Source: CAYRPN01 sp964426135 (GTDB lineage: Bacteria > Planctomycetota > Phycisphaerae > Phycisphaerales > Phycisphaeraceae). Taken from it: DNA of 58,131 bases. Positions 16,101-29,763 of this stretch are shown here, piece by piece. The position numbers and the translations under genes were made by a program. The notes beneath the pieces are model-generated. The model did not search any database. It was given only the letters and a program-made list of their open reading frames with translations, and was not told the origin of the DNA. How positions within the stretch are numbered: the first letter of the stretch is position 1; each line of letters begins with the position of its first letter. Location of the stretch: positions 1 to 58,131 of the forward strand of contig CAYRPN010000023.1 of NCBI GenBank assembly GCA_964426135.1, written 5' to 3'.

Positions 16101-19100
16101 ACACCTTCATCACCGGCGACCGCGGCTACTACCGCCCCGGCGAAGAAATGTTCATGACCGTCCGCTGCCTCAGCCCCGACAACAAGCCGGTGCAGACCGA
16201 AGGCATCGTGAAGATCACCGAGGTGCAGTTCGGCGGCCCGAACAACGCGCAGATCAAGGAAACCGAAGTCGATACCTTCAAGGCGACCACGGACGAACAG
16301 GGCGTCTTCCGCTTCCAGCGCCGCTACGAGCGCAGCGGCCAACTGAAGGTCACGTTCACCAGCCCCGACCAGTGGGGCGGGCAGGTCGCAGGCATCGCGA
16401 TGGTCTGGTACTGCGGCCGCGACTTCGACGGCCAGTTGCACAAGTTCAACGATCTGGAACTCATCACCGACAAGCGCACGTACCAGCCGGGCGAAGTGGC
16501 GCACGTGATGATCAACACCAAGCACAGCGACAGCTACGTGCTCTTCGCGGATGAAGTCGATAACAACCACCTGATTTCCTACAAGATGATTCACATCCCC
16601 GGCAAGAGCACGGTGGTGGATGTGCCGGTGAAGAAGGGCATGTCGCCCAACTTCTTCATCGAGGCGAGCACGGTCAACGGCACGCGCACGCACACGCAGT
16701 TCCGTCAGATGCTCGTGCCGCCGGAGTCCGGCGTGATCGACATCGCGGTGAACCTGGACAAGCCTACCTACAAGCCCGGCGAAAAAGCCACGGTGAAAGT
16801 GCAGGCCAGGGGCGTCGATGGCAAGCCGGCGCAGGCGCAGCTGGTGCTCAGCGCCTTTGACCGCAGCGTGCTTTACATCGCCCCGGAGAACACCCCGCCG
16901 ATCGCCAATTTCTTCCACGGCCATATGCGTTACCACCAGCCGATCGTGATGACGAATCTGGTGGAACGCTACGCCGCCAGCGGTTTCGTGCATCACCCGT
17001 ATCAGCAGCTTTATCCGTTCCCCGGCGCGTGGTGGGGCGTGTGGGGGCCCAGCGTCGGCGATTGGCGCGACATCAGCGATCGCGAAATGGATCGCCTCAG
17101 CGGCGAAGTCTGGGGCGGCGCCGAGCAAGCCAAGGGCCAGGGCGGCGGCGTCGGCGGGTTGCAGCAGGAAGCGCAGTTCGCCGGCCGCGGCGAGAACCGC
17201 CGTGCGCTGGCGGATGGCGCTCCGATGCCGATGGCCGCCGCCGCGCCGGGCGCGCCGATGGCGATGCGCAAGAGCGGCAGCGCGGATGCCCTTGAGAAGA
17301 ACGCTGCAGCCGACAAACCCGGCGAAGCGGGCGGCGGCGGTCCCGGCGGCGGCTCCGGTGATGACGCCGAGGCCACCGTCCGAACCCAGTTTGCCGACAC
17401 CGCGCTCTGGCTGACCACCCTCGTCACCGATGCGGACGGCAAAGCCACCGCCACGTTTACCATGCCCGACAACCTCACCACCTGGAAGGTCAACGCCTTC
17501 GGCATGACCACCAACACCAAGGTGGGACAGGATTCAACCTCCGCCGTCACCACGAAGAACCTGCTCGTCCGCCTCCAGGGCCCGCGATTCTTCATGGAAT
17601 ACGACGAAGTGGTGCTCTCAGCCAACGTCAACAACTACCTCAGCACCGCCAAGAACGTGAAGGTCTCCCTCGATATTCCCAAGGACCTTCTCCAGATCAT
17701 GCCCGGCCCGGGGGCCACGCCCGCCGAGACCACCGTCCTCGTCCAGCCCAACGGCGAAGCCCGCGTGGACTGGCGCGTGAAGGTGCTCAAGGAAGGCCTG
17801 GCGAAGATCACCATCAAAGGCCTGACCAACGAAGAATCCGACGCCATGGCGATGAGTTTCCCCGTGCTCGTCCACGGCATGAGCAAGCAGCTCGCCACCA
17901 CCGGCTCCATGCGCGTCGATGACCTCAAGAAAACCGCGACCATCGAGCTGAACATCCCCGACGAACGCCGACCTGAACTGACGCGGCTCGAAGTGCAGTA
18001 CGCCCCCAGCCTCGTCGGCTCGATGCTCGACGCGCTGCCGTATCTTCTCTACTACCCCTACGAGTCCAGCGAAGCCACGGTCAGCCGGTTCATGCCGGCC
18101 GTGCTTACGCTCAAGACGCTGCAGAACATGGGCATCAGCCTGGAGGAAGTCCGCAAGATTCGCGGCAAGATGGAAGAGAATCGCCGGATTGAAAAGGGCG
18201 AGAAGATTTCCATCTACGGCGATCACGCCATCTTCGACACCCCCGAGATGCAGCGCATCATCGACAAGGGCAAGCAAAAAATCCTGAACATGCAGGGCGG
18301 CGACGGCGGCTGGGGCTGGTGGCCCGGCGGCGAGAGCAGCCCGTACTTCACCGTCTACGTCCTGCACGCCCTGTGTACCGCCGCCGCCAGCGATGTCCCC
18401 ATCGATGAAAACGCCATCCAGCGCGGCATGCAATTCCTCATCAACTGGGAAACCCAGGAAATGCAGAAGGAATGGTGGGGCCCGCACAGCCAGCACGCCT
18501 TCATCGCGTATGTCCTGAGCCTGCGCGGACACAAGGTCGAGTTCAAACCGCAGCCCAACGACAAGCGCCCCGGCAATCTCGTCCAGCGCTTGTGGGACGG
18601 CCGCGACAAGCTGGAACTCTACGGCAAGTCGCTGCTGTGCCTGACCCTCTCCAACCTCAAGGACAACGACCGCGCCAAGACCGTGCTCGACAACATGAAG
18701 CAGTTCCTTGAAGTGAACAAGGAAACTGAAATCGCCTGGTTCCGCACGCCCGATCAGGGCTGGTGGTACTGGTGGAACAACAACATCGAGAGCAACGCCT
18801 GGGCCCTCAAGTGCCTCGTCAGGCTTGAGCCCAAGGGCGACGTCAGCCCGCGACTCATCAAGTGGCTGCTCAACAATCGCAAGAACGGCTACTACTGGCG
18901 CTCCACCGCTGACACCACCATGGTGCTTTCCGCCATGAGCGACTACGTCGTCGCCAGCGGCGAAGGCAAGGCGGACTTCACCCTCACCCTCGATTTCGAC
19001 AACGGCAAGACCGTCAAGACCGTCAAGATCAACAAGGACAACTTCTTCACCTTCGACAACAAGTTCGTCCTCGAAGGCGTGACGCTCGGCTCCGGCAAGC

Positions 19101-19672
19101 ACACGCTCAAGATCACCAAGGACGGCCCCGGCGCCCTCTACTTCAACACCTACCTCTCCTACTTCACCAAGGAACGCAACATCCCCGCCGCCGGCCACGA
19201 GTTGAAGGTGGACCGCAAGTATTTCCTGCTGAAGCAGATGAACTACACGGTGGATGTGGAAGACAGCACAGGCAAAACCGTCAAGGAAAACCGCCTCCGC
19301 TACGAACGCATCCCGCTGAAGGACGGCGACACGGTCAAGAGCGGCGACCAGATTCAGGTCGAGCTGAAAGTCACCGCGGACAACAACTACACCTACCTCG
19401 CGCTGGAGGACATGAAGCCCGCCGGCTGCGAACCCGTGAAGCTCACCAGCGGCGGCCAGGGCCAGGAAGGATTCCACAGCTACATGGAAATGCGCGACGA
19501 GAAGGTCGTGCTCTGGGTCAACAACATCGACCAGGGCGAGCACCTGCTCCGCTACCGCCTGCGGGCCGAGGTGCCGGGCGTGTTCCACGCCCTGCCCACG
19601 AAGTTCTACGCGGTGTACGTGCCGGAGCTGAAGGCCAACAGCAACGAGCATGTGCTGAAGATTGTGGACTGA
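13196..19672 (+). CDS. Giant alpha-2-macroglobulin-like protein lacking the thioester
   Basis: A protein of about 2,158 residues, starting MKLRAITLGVAMFLIAG. The signal peptide ends near ALTAAE. An upstream ATG at 13172 is also in frame. The N-terminal 150 residues look TPR-like (AFDKKNYKDAYEAYEAFLK). MG-type beta domains follow (VYRPLQTVKYKFWLR, KPEFEVTVTPGKSHAKLGEKVEA, YYRPGEEMFMTVRC). A Gly/Ala/Met-rich stretch (about 1310-1400) sits where a protease bait region is expected, just before the A2M signature TALWLTTLVTDADGKATATFTMPDNLTTWKV. In the thioester domain the usual GCxEQ is replaced (YPYESSEATVSRFMP, near 1630), so it cannot trap proteases covalently. The protein is probably periplasmic. 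Transcribed alone, with a terminator at 19701. Confidence 0.88.
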   Translation: MKLRAITLGVAMFLIAGLFAATGQWALTAAETPADLIKKANEAFDKKNYKDAYEAYEAFLKTPGNPEGWQHASERTIQCKLRLQLFDPALEASEAYIKRAAGTPHEARAERLAGNLYMLIPHWGTRSGGKFLRGQWAQGIQMRSERFDKKAAIGHLEKARDLYAKYDADVKLLKDLPAKEQENWHNERIECIFDLASTVSRWGIYENNYAWWHRYWAERDDFTAETAGEKDFDEYYSDWQLSRKRPIGLRVDAAGKPIFATAPKAYGKTLNDDQKILFLLGEARELDKTDVKKYTGLSWYRQAMLSRARFGMDRLGTYASMYYAGNKYPLQEELKEMKPWELKDGEAIVLAGGQIKQVTLPKEWDVIANLRTVIGDYAKSGVGEEAQYSLGLYHQSRQQYPEALKVYNDLIAKAPNVQWSDKDHAKEQIRRILDKQVLISGSSVQLPGSVTELQVSHRNVSKLHFVARKLDHVGFMNELRAQQGDDRFGFRGFYTLGHWHGAFVNGYHPQNWEQTVAAKYIGEEVMRWSSDVENDGSHRYSHTVTTAPLKEAGAYMVYAYFDMPAKEEAEKKGKDAMVIGNSRAVFCLTDVAMVEKKAKDGELYFISEAASGKPIPNAKVDVLEVWTTYDQQARRQIYHKFMHNLKTDKDGLTLCQRRGGQHGSQFHALIDAGPGHVAWSGITYGSQYYPSHMRSGVLAYVITDRPVYRPLQTVKYKFWLRSMVQGVHENQPSKNVRVLVYDPRGNKLQETTLNTDQFGGADSQLTLGEEPTLGVYQIQLQDITNPNQVQHVGGQSFRVEEYKKPEFEVTVTPGKSHAKLGEKVEANIKATYYFGGPVTQGTVKYKVFREEYKHSYFEPGRWDWLYGQGYGFSYYTYDHLPWWGEMRRGSYCMPTWWGPSVSPVRELVSQGDAPLSADGTVKVTIDTASAAKLHGDLDHQYIVEAEVRDSSRRTITGSGSVKVTRQAYYTFITGDRGYYRPGEEMFMTVRCLSPDNKPVQTEGIVKITEVQFGGPNNAQIKETEVDTFKATTDEQGVFRFQRRYERSGQLKVTFTSPDQWGGQVAGIAMVWYCGRDFDGQLHKFNDLELITDKRTYQPGEVAHVMINTKHSDSYVLFADEVDNNHLISYKMIHIPGKSTVVDVPVKKGMSPNFFIEASTVNGTRTHTQFRQMLVPPESGVIDIAVNLDKPTYKPGEKATVKVQARGVDGKPAQAQLVLSAFDRSVLYIAPENTPPIANFFHGHMRYHQPIVMTNLVERYAASGFVHHPYQQLYPFPGAWWGVWGPSVGDWRDISDREMDRLSGEVWGGAEQAKGQGGGVGGLQQEAQFAGRGENRRALADGAPMPMAAAAPGAPMAMRKSGSADALEKNAAADKPGEAGGGGPGGGSGDDAEATVRTQFADTALWLTTLVTDADGKATATFTMPDNLTTWKVNAFGMTTNTKVGQDSTSAVTTKNLLVRLQGPRFFMEYDEVVLSANVNNYLSTAKNVKVSLDIPKDLLQIMPGPGATPAETTVLVQPNGEARVDWRVKVLKEGLAKITIKGLTNEESDAMAMSFPVLVHGMSKQLATTGSMRVDDLKKTATIELNIPDERRPELTRLEVQYAPSLVGSMLDALPYLLYYPYESSEATVSRFMPAVLTLKTLQNMGISLEEVRKIRGKMEENRRIEKGEKISIYGDHAIFDTPEMQRIIDKGKQKILNMQGGDGGWGWWPGGESSPYFTVYVLHALCTAAASDVPIDENAIQRGMQFLINWETQEMQKEWWGPHSQHAFIAYVLSLRGHKVEFKPQPNDKRPGNLVQRLWDGRDKLELYGKSLLCLTLSNLKDNDRAKTVLDNMKQFLEVNKETEIAWFRTPDQGWWYWWNNNIESNAWALKCLVRLEPKGDVSPRLIKWLLNNRKNGYYWRSTADTTMVLSAMSDYVVASGEGKADFTLTLDFDNGKTVKTVKINKDNFFTFDNKFVLEGVTLGSGKHTLKITKDGPGALYFNTYLSYFTKERNIPAAGHELKVDRKYFLLKQMNYTVDVEDSTGKTVKENRLRYERIPLKDGDTVKSGDQIQVELKVTADNNYTYLALEDMKPAGCEPVKLTSGGQGQEGFHSYMEMRDEKVVLWVNNIDQGEHLLRYRLRAEVPGVFHALPTKFYAVYVPELKANSNEHVLKIVD

Positions 19673-19700
19673 GCGTAGGACGATTGAAGTGAACGCCGAC

Positions 19701-19727
19701 AAGCCCACGGATTCCATCCGTGGGCTT
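19701..19727. terminator. Bidirectional intrinsic terminator
   Basis: An 11-bp stem AAGCCCACGGA / TCCGTGGGCTT with a TTCCA loop, followed by TT, lies between the convergent macroglobulin-like gene and the gene ending at 19729. A-rich and T-rich flanks suit both directions. Confidence 0.8.
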
Positions 19728-19728
19728 T

Positions 19729-20544
19729 TCATTTGAGAGGTTGCACTAACTTCGACGCTGCAATCACTGCGTGCTTCTCCGCTGTTGTGTAGACATGCAG
19801 CACTCCGTCGAGCCTGAAAACCGTATCCCCGAAACCTCTACCCCGACTCCAGTTTGTGACTTTGTTCCTGACATCGGGAAGATATTTAGCAAGTACATCA
19901 ATGTCCGCGCGGTCGTAGCTCAGATCGCGGTTGAGTTCATCTTCTTCGACGGGCGGTCCCTTGATCAGGTGGTAAGCCGCGCCATACGAGTCGAGGGGCT
20001 TTATTCCAGCAAGGAGAGTGTCATCCGGAAACAACTCCTGGCAAATGGCCAGCAATTCCTGCTGGCAACCCTCAAGGTTCCACGACCGAGTCTTCGCCTC
20101 GTCGTTGCCGGCGACAAACATCCACTCCTTGCAGGAAAAACAAATTAGTGCGGTGACACTCTCCTCACCGCGATGGAACCGCAGCGCCACGACCGGCTGA
20201 ATTGGCCCACACGCTTTAGCGCCCAGTGGAATGTAGCTCTCCAGTCGAATGACCAACTGCCTCACGCGATCAATCTGCTCGCTGGAAAGAACAGGCCCTA
20301 TCGACGACAGTGGGTAGCCGTTGATCGTGCCGGCTCGGATGGGTTCACGCCGTTGCGCGATTCGGAAGCTCTCAATACGATCGGGGGACTGGAGAATTCC
20401 TATGGCTTTCGCTCCGACCATCTCGTTGAGGTGGGGCGTCGGCAGCGGGCGCTGGACGTTCTGCGTCCCATCGCTGCCTGATTGGGAACAGGAACAGATG
20501 CCAAGAAAGAACGCACCAGCAATTACCACCGTCGTCAGTCGCAT
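19729..20544 (-). CDS. Putative lipoprotein of unknown function
   Basis: A 271-residue protein with a lipoprotein-type N-terminus (MRLTTVVIAGAFFLGICSCSQ; the cysteine at 17 or 19 is the likely lipidation site). The mature part has CFSCKEWMFVAGNDE near residue 135-150 and a second cysteine near 159, a layout that suggests a disulfide or small metal site. Composition is less GC-rich and less Ala/Arg-biased than its neighbours. I do not recognise a family. It is convergent with the macroglobulin-like gene and divergent from leuS. Confidence 0.65.
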   Translation of the reverse strand: MRLTTVVIAGAFFLGICSCSQSGSDGTQNVQRPLPTPHLNEMVGAKAIGILQSPDRIESFRIAQRREPIRAGTINGYPLSSIGPVLSSEQIDRVRQLVIRLESYIPLGAKACGPIQPVVALRFHRGEESVTALICFSCKEWMFVAGNDEAKTRSWNLEGCQQELLAICQELFPDDTLLAGIKPLDSYGAAYHLIKGPPVEEDELNRDLSYDRADIDVLAKYLPDVRNKVTNWSRGRGFGDTVFRLDGVLHVYTTAEKHAVIAASKLVQPLK

Positions 20545-20659
20545 CAGATCACCCGGTGTGTAAACGATCCTCGAGATAGTTCGTTCGACGGAATTGTAGC
20601 GGCCACCCCGTAACCATCATCTTTTCCCCCACCCCGTTTGCCCCTATCCTGTCGCACCT

Positions 20660-23626
<2,967 letters not shown>

Positions 23627-23631
23627 GCTGC

Positions 23632-23637
23632 TATAAT
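23632..23637 (+). promoter_or_regulatory. Possible -10 box TATAAT
   Basis: A perfect TATAAT immediately after the leuS stop. A transcript starting near 23644 would suit the ATG at 23663 and argues against the alternative ATG at 23636. No convincing -35 is seen. Confidence 0.35.
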
Positions 23638-23662
23638 GGTTTTTCGACCCGTGAGACGATCT

Positions 23663-24085
23663 ATGCACCTTGGCCAGACCACCCCAACTCGGCTCGCCGC
23701 TTCAATCCTCACGGCAGTCATGTTGATCGTGTCCGCCGGTTGCTACGAAAAAGTGGTCAATTCCAAGCCGTTCCCCGGCATGGCGTACACCGGCAAGGAC
23801 GCGCCGCCGGTGGCGAATGACTATTCCAACGCCTTTGAGTCGCAGCGGAAAAACGACGACTTCTTCGCCCCCATCGGCGGATTCACGCGCGGCGTCGGCA
23901 ACGTCTTCAAGGGCATCGGCAACGCCTTCGCCGGCGACGGTGACAAGCCCAAGCCCGCCGCCAGCGCCCCGGCTTACAACAGCACCCCGGGCGCCGCCAG
24001 CGCGCCGCCGGCCAAGTCACGTCCGCCCGCCGAGCCGCCTGAGTCCAACGAAGGCTCGCTCTTCGACACCGCTCCTCCCAAATAG
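23663..24085 (+). CDS. Small putative lipoprotein, Pro/Ala-rich tail
   Basis: A 140-residue protein starting MHLGQTTPTRLAASILTAVMLIVSAGCYEK. The lipobox VSAGC places the lipidated Cys near residue 27. The mature part has GGFTRGVGNVFKGIGNAFAGDG (glycine-zipper-like) and a disordered Pro/Ala tail. A start nine codons upstream (23636) exists but overlaps a TATAAT. It is followed after 6 bp by moaE, so the two may share a transcript. No known family. Envelope location inferred. Confidence 0.65.
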   Translation: MHLGQTTPTRLAASILTAVMLIVSAGCYEKVVNSKPFPGMAYTGKDAPPVANDYSNAFESQRKNDDFFAPIGGFTRGVGNVFKGIGNAFAGDGDKPKPAASAPAYNSTPGAASAPPAKSRPPAEPPESNEGSLFDTAPPK

Positions 24086-24091
24086 CTCCGC

Positions 24092-24604
24092 ATGGCACCC
24101 GTGCCTTCCGCCGATGCAGTCACACCCTCCGCCGCCTCCGGGCTGTGCGCCGCATCCGTTGCCGCGTCAGCGCCGGCCGCGATCGAAGTGGGCGTTCACC
24201 AGGGCGCCGTGCCCATTGCGGCCATGCCGTGGCCGCGGGACTGCGGCGGCGAGTGCATCTTCGTCGGCCGCACCCGCGGCGAATCGCATCCACATCTCGG
24301 CGCGCTGCTTCGCCTCGAATACGAAATGTATGAGCCGATGGCGGTGAAGATCCTGCACGCGATGGCGACGGACGCGATGAACCGCTTCGGCTGCCGGATG
24401 TTGCGAATCGTTCACGCCAAAGGCCCCGTCGAACTCGGCGAGGCCAGCATTGTCATCCAGGTCGCCACCGCGCACCGCAGCGAAAGCTTCGCGGCGTGCA
24501 AGCACCTGATCGATCGCGTCAAGCACGAACTGCCCGTGTGGAAGCACGAAATCTGGGAGCAGGGCCGCACGTTCGTCGAGGGAAGCTGCGCCCGGCCCGC
24601 GTGA
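24092..24604 (+). CDS. moaE: Molybdopterin synthase catalytic subunit MoaE
   Basis: A 170-residue large subunit that transfers sulfur from MoaD thiocarboxylate to precursor Z. The family core is clear: ECIFVGRTRGESH (residues about 54-66), LEYEMYEPMA near 76, KGPVELGEASIVIQVATAHR near 110, and the active-site lysines in RVKHELPVWKHEIWEQG near 143-159. The first 40 residues are an Ala/Ser/Pro-rich extension not usual for MoaE, so the true start may be later. moaD is not adjacent. A MobA-like gene is at 8292-8957. Confidence 0.93.
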   Translation: MAPVPSADAVTPSAASGLCAASVAASAPAAIEVGVHQGAVPIAAMPWPRDCGGECIFVGRTRGESHPHLGALLRLEYEMYEPMAVKILHAMATDAMNRFGCRMLRIVHAKGPVELGEASIVIQVATAHRSESFAACKHLIDRVKHELPVWKHEIWEQGRTFVEGSCARPA

Positions 24605-24622
24605 TGCCGAACGCTGCGTCAA

Positions 24623-24747
24623 CCGTTTGATGGTGGGCTTCCTCGAATCGGGTGACCGGGCCTGAGTCCTCGAAGGCCCGGAGCAAGCCGCCTCAAAGCA
24701 GCGGGGCGTCGAAGGCTCCTCTCCGGCCACCCGGCTTCCTCAAACGG
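24623..24747. repeat. Imperfect palindromic region downstream of moaE
   Basis: CCGTTTGA (24623-24630) and TCAAACGG (24740-24747) bound a region with further symmetry (GGTGACCGGGCC versus GGCCACCCGG, and inner CGGGCCT/AGGCCCG). It resembles the nested palindromes elsewhere, but I found no second copy. The rest of the gene-free stretch 24605-24976 shows only a CAGGAG ribosome-binding site at 24961. Confidence 0.5.
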
Positions 24748-24976
24748 GCCCACTACACCTTCCTCAGGCGCTGCCCGGTCAAAGCGACGTGCGTACCGCC
24801 GGCGGGGCAGTTATCGTGCCGTCGTCGCCGGATGGATAGTCACGCATTCCACCCGGCGAGCCGATGAAAATAGACACGGTCGAGCGCGGCCCGTTTCGCG
24901 ACGGGGTTTGCCCCGCTTCCGCGCCTTGACCCGTTTCCGCGCGTTTCATCCGCGCACCGTCAGGAGTCCACCGCTC

Positions 24977-25825
24977 ATGCGTATCCGTAAAGCCGTGATC
25001 ACCGCCGCGGCCCCCAACCAGCGCTCGCTGCCGCTGCAGCGATTCGTCGATCGCGACGGCATTGAGAAAGCGGCGCTGCGAATCATCATCGAAGAGGTGC
25101 TCAGCGCCGGCGTCGAGGAAATCGCCCTGGTCATCTGCCCCGGCGATCAGGAGTTCTATCGCACCGCCGCCGAGGAACACGCGCCGCGCCTGCACTTTGT
25201 CGAGCAATCCAACCCGCGCGGCTACGGCGATGCGCTGCACCGCGCCGCCGCGTTCGTTGGCCGCGAATCTTTCGTGCATCTCGTCGGCGATCACCTCTAC
25301 GTCAGCCGCAGTGGCAAGCGCTGCGCCCAGCAACTCGTGGAGATCGCCACCACCGAGGCGTGTTCGGTATCCGCCGTGCAGCCGACGCGCGAGGCGATGC
25401 TGCCGTACTACGGCGTCGTCGGCGGCCGGCGCGTGCAGGGACAGAACAAGCTCTACGAGATCGAACGCGTCGTGGAAAAACCCACGCCCACCGAGGCGGA
25501 GCAGAAGCTCATCGTGCCGGGCCTGCGCGCGGGCAATTACCTGTGCCTCTTCGGCATGCACGTGCTCTCGCCGCTGGTGCTCGAATTGCTCGGCCAGCAG
25601 ATCGCAGCAGCCAAACCGGGACAATCGATCCAGCTCTCGCCTGCGCTGGCGCAACTCGCTCAGCGCGAACGCCACCTGGCCCTGGAAATCGAAGGCGATC
25701 GCTACAACATCGGCGTGAAGTACGGCCTGCTCACCGCCCAGCTCGCCCTGGCGCTCAGCGGCCAGGATCGCAGCGACGTGTTGGCGCAACTCGTCGAACT
25801 GCTGGCGACGAGTCAGCCCGTTTAG
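24977..25825 (+). CDS. GalU-like sugar nucleotidyltransferase with altered nucleotide loop
   Basis: A 282-residue protein of the UTP-glucose-1-phosphate uridylyltransferase fold. Family landmarks are RKAVITAAAP at the start, IIIEEVLSAGVEEIALVICPGDQ near 40-60, EQSNPRGYGDALHRA near 80, FVHLVGDHLYVS near 103 (LVGDH replaces the usual catalytic LxGDD), IERVVEKPTP near 171, and a terminal YNIGVKYGLLTAQLALAL. The signature loop AAGxGTRxLPxTK reads AAAPNQRSLPLQRF, so the glycines and threonine that bind UTP are gone. It may have another nucleotide, be regulatory, or be inactive. The start is set by CAGGAG 10 bp upstream. It precedes the kinase-nucleotidyltransferase fusion on the same strand. Confidence 0.78.
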   Translation: MRIRKAVITAAAPNQRSLPLQRFVDRDGIEKAALRIIIEEVLSAGVEEIALVICPGDQEFYRTAAEEHAPRLHFVEQSNPRGYGDALHRAAAFVGRESFVHLVGDHLYVSRSGKRCAQQLVEIATTEACSVSAVQPTREAMLPYYGVVGGRRVQGQNKLYEIERVVEKPTPTEAEQKLIVPGLRAGNYLCLFGMHVLSPLVLELLGQQIAAAKPGQSIQLSPALAQLAQRERHLALEIEGDRYNIGVKYGLLTAQLALALSGQDRSDVLAQLVELLATSQPV

Positions 25826-25908
25826 CCGCCGGCAAAGGCCCGGCGGCGGCCCGCGTGAAGCAATGGAAATTCTCCGCGGAACGAATCATCAGGTGCATTC
25901 CAAACCAA

Positions 25909-26059
25909 CCACAAAGACACAGAGACACAAAGATGCGGGGAAGCGCGGACATCAAGATGGCCATGCATGCCAGGTATCGACCTGCGTGAGATGAAACTTG
26001 CGGGGTCAGCGAGGGTTGATCTCGCTTTTTCTCTTCTTCGTGTCTCTGTGTCTCTGTGG
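25909..26059. repeat. CACAAAGACACAGAG / CTCTGTGTCTCTGTGG inverted repeat
   Basis: The left arm CCACAAAGACACAGAGACAC starts at 25909. The right arm TCGTGTCTCTGTGTCTCTG ends near 26059. It is related to the outer arms at 9471-9832 and lies directly upstream of the next gene's start. Confidence 0.85.
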
Positions 26060-26100
26060 TTCATTCCGTCCGCCTTGCGGACAACGCAACAAAATCACCC

Positions 26101-29457
<3,357 letters not shown>

Positions 29458-29459
29458 CG

Positions 29460-29486
29460 GATTCGGCGTTACCGTAACGACGAATC
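29460..29486. other. 27-bp near-perfect palindrome after the fusion gene
   Basis: GATTCG-G-CGTTAC-C-GTAACG-A-CGAATC, symmetric apart from one G/A pair and the centre. It starts 2 bp after the stop codon and has no T tract, so it looks more like a protein-binding site or repeat palindrome than a terminator. The rest of 29487-29763 upstream of imuA holds a GTGGCCGGCCAC palindrome near 29681 and nothing else I can name. No recognisable LexA box. Confidence 0.5.
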
Positions 29487-29763
29487 GGTCAATGTAAGGT
29501 AGTATGGCTGACGGCCCGCCTGCGGGGCCGCGTTGTTCTTTGGCAAGTCTTCGATCGGAAGAGGGGAAGATGGCGCGGCTGCGGACAGTGGCCGGAAAGT
29601 GTCCTACCTTTGTGGCAGTCGATTTTGTAAGTGCTGGATAAGACTTGAATTAGCGTTGTTTTCGGCTGGCCGGGGGTGTGTGGCCGGCCACTTGGGGGCT
29701 GATGGCATTGACGCCGGGGCGTCGGCTCGGTAACCTAACAAGAACCTATCAACAGGGTGCCGC

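Noticed and set aside
13166..19732. Several long minus-strand open frames opposite the macroglobulin-like gene
   Set aside because: Their translations are His/Val/Asp-rich with no motifs, typical antisense frames of a GC-rich gene.
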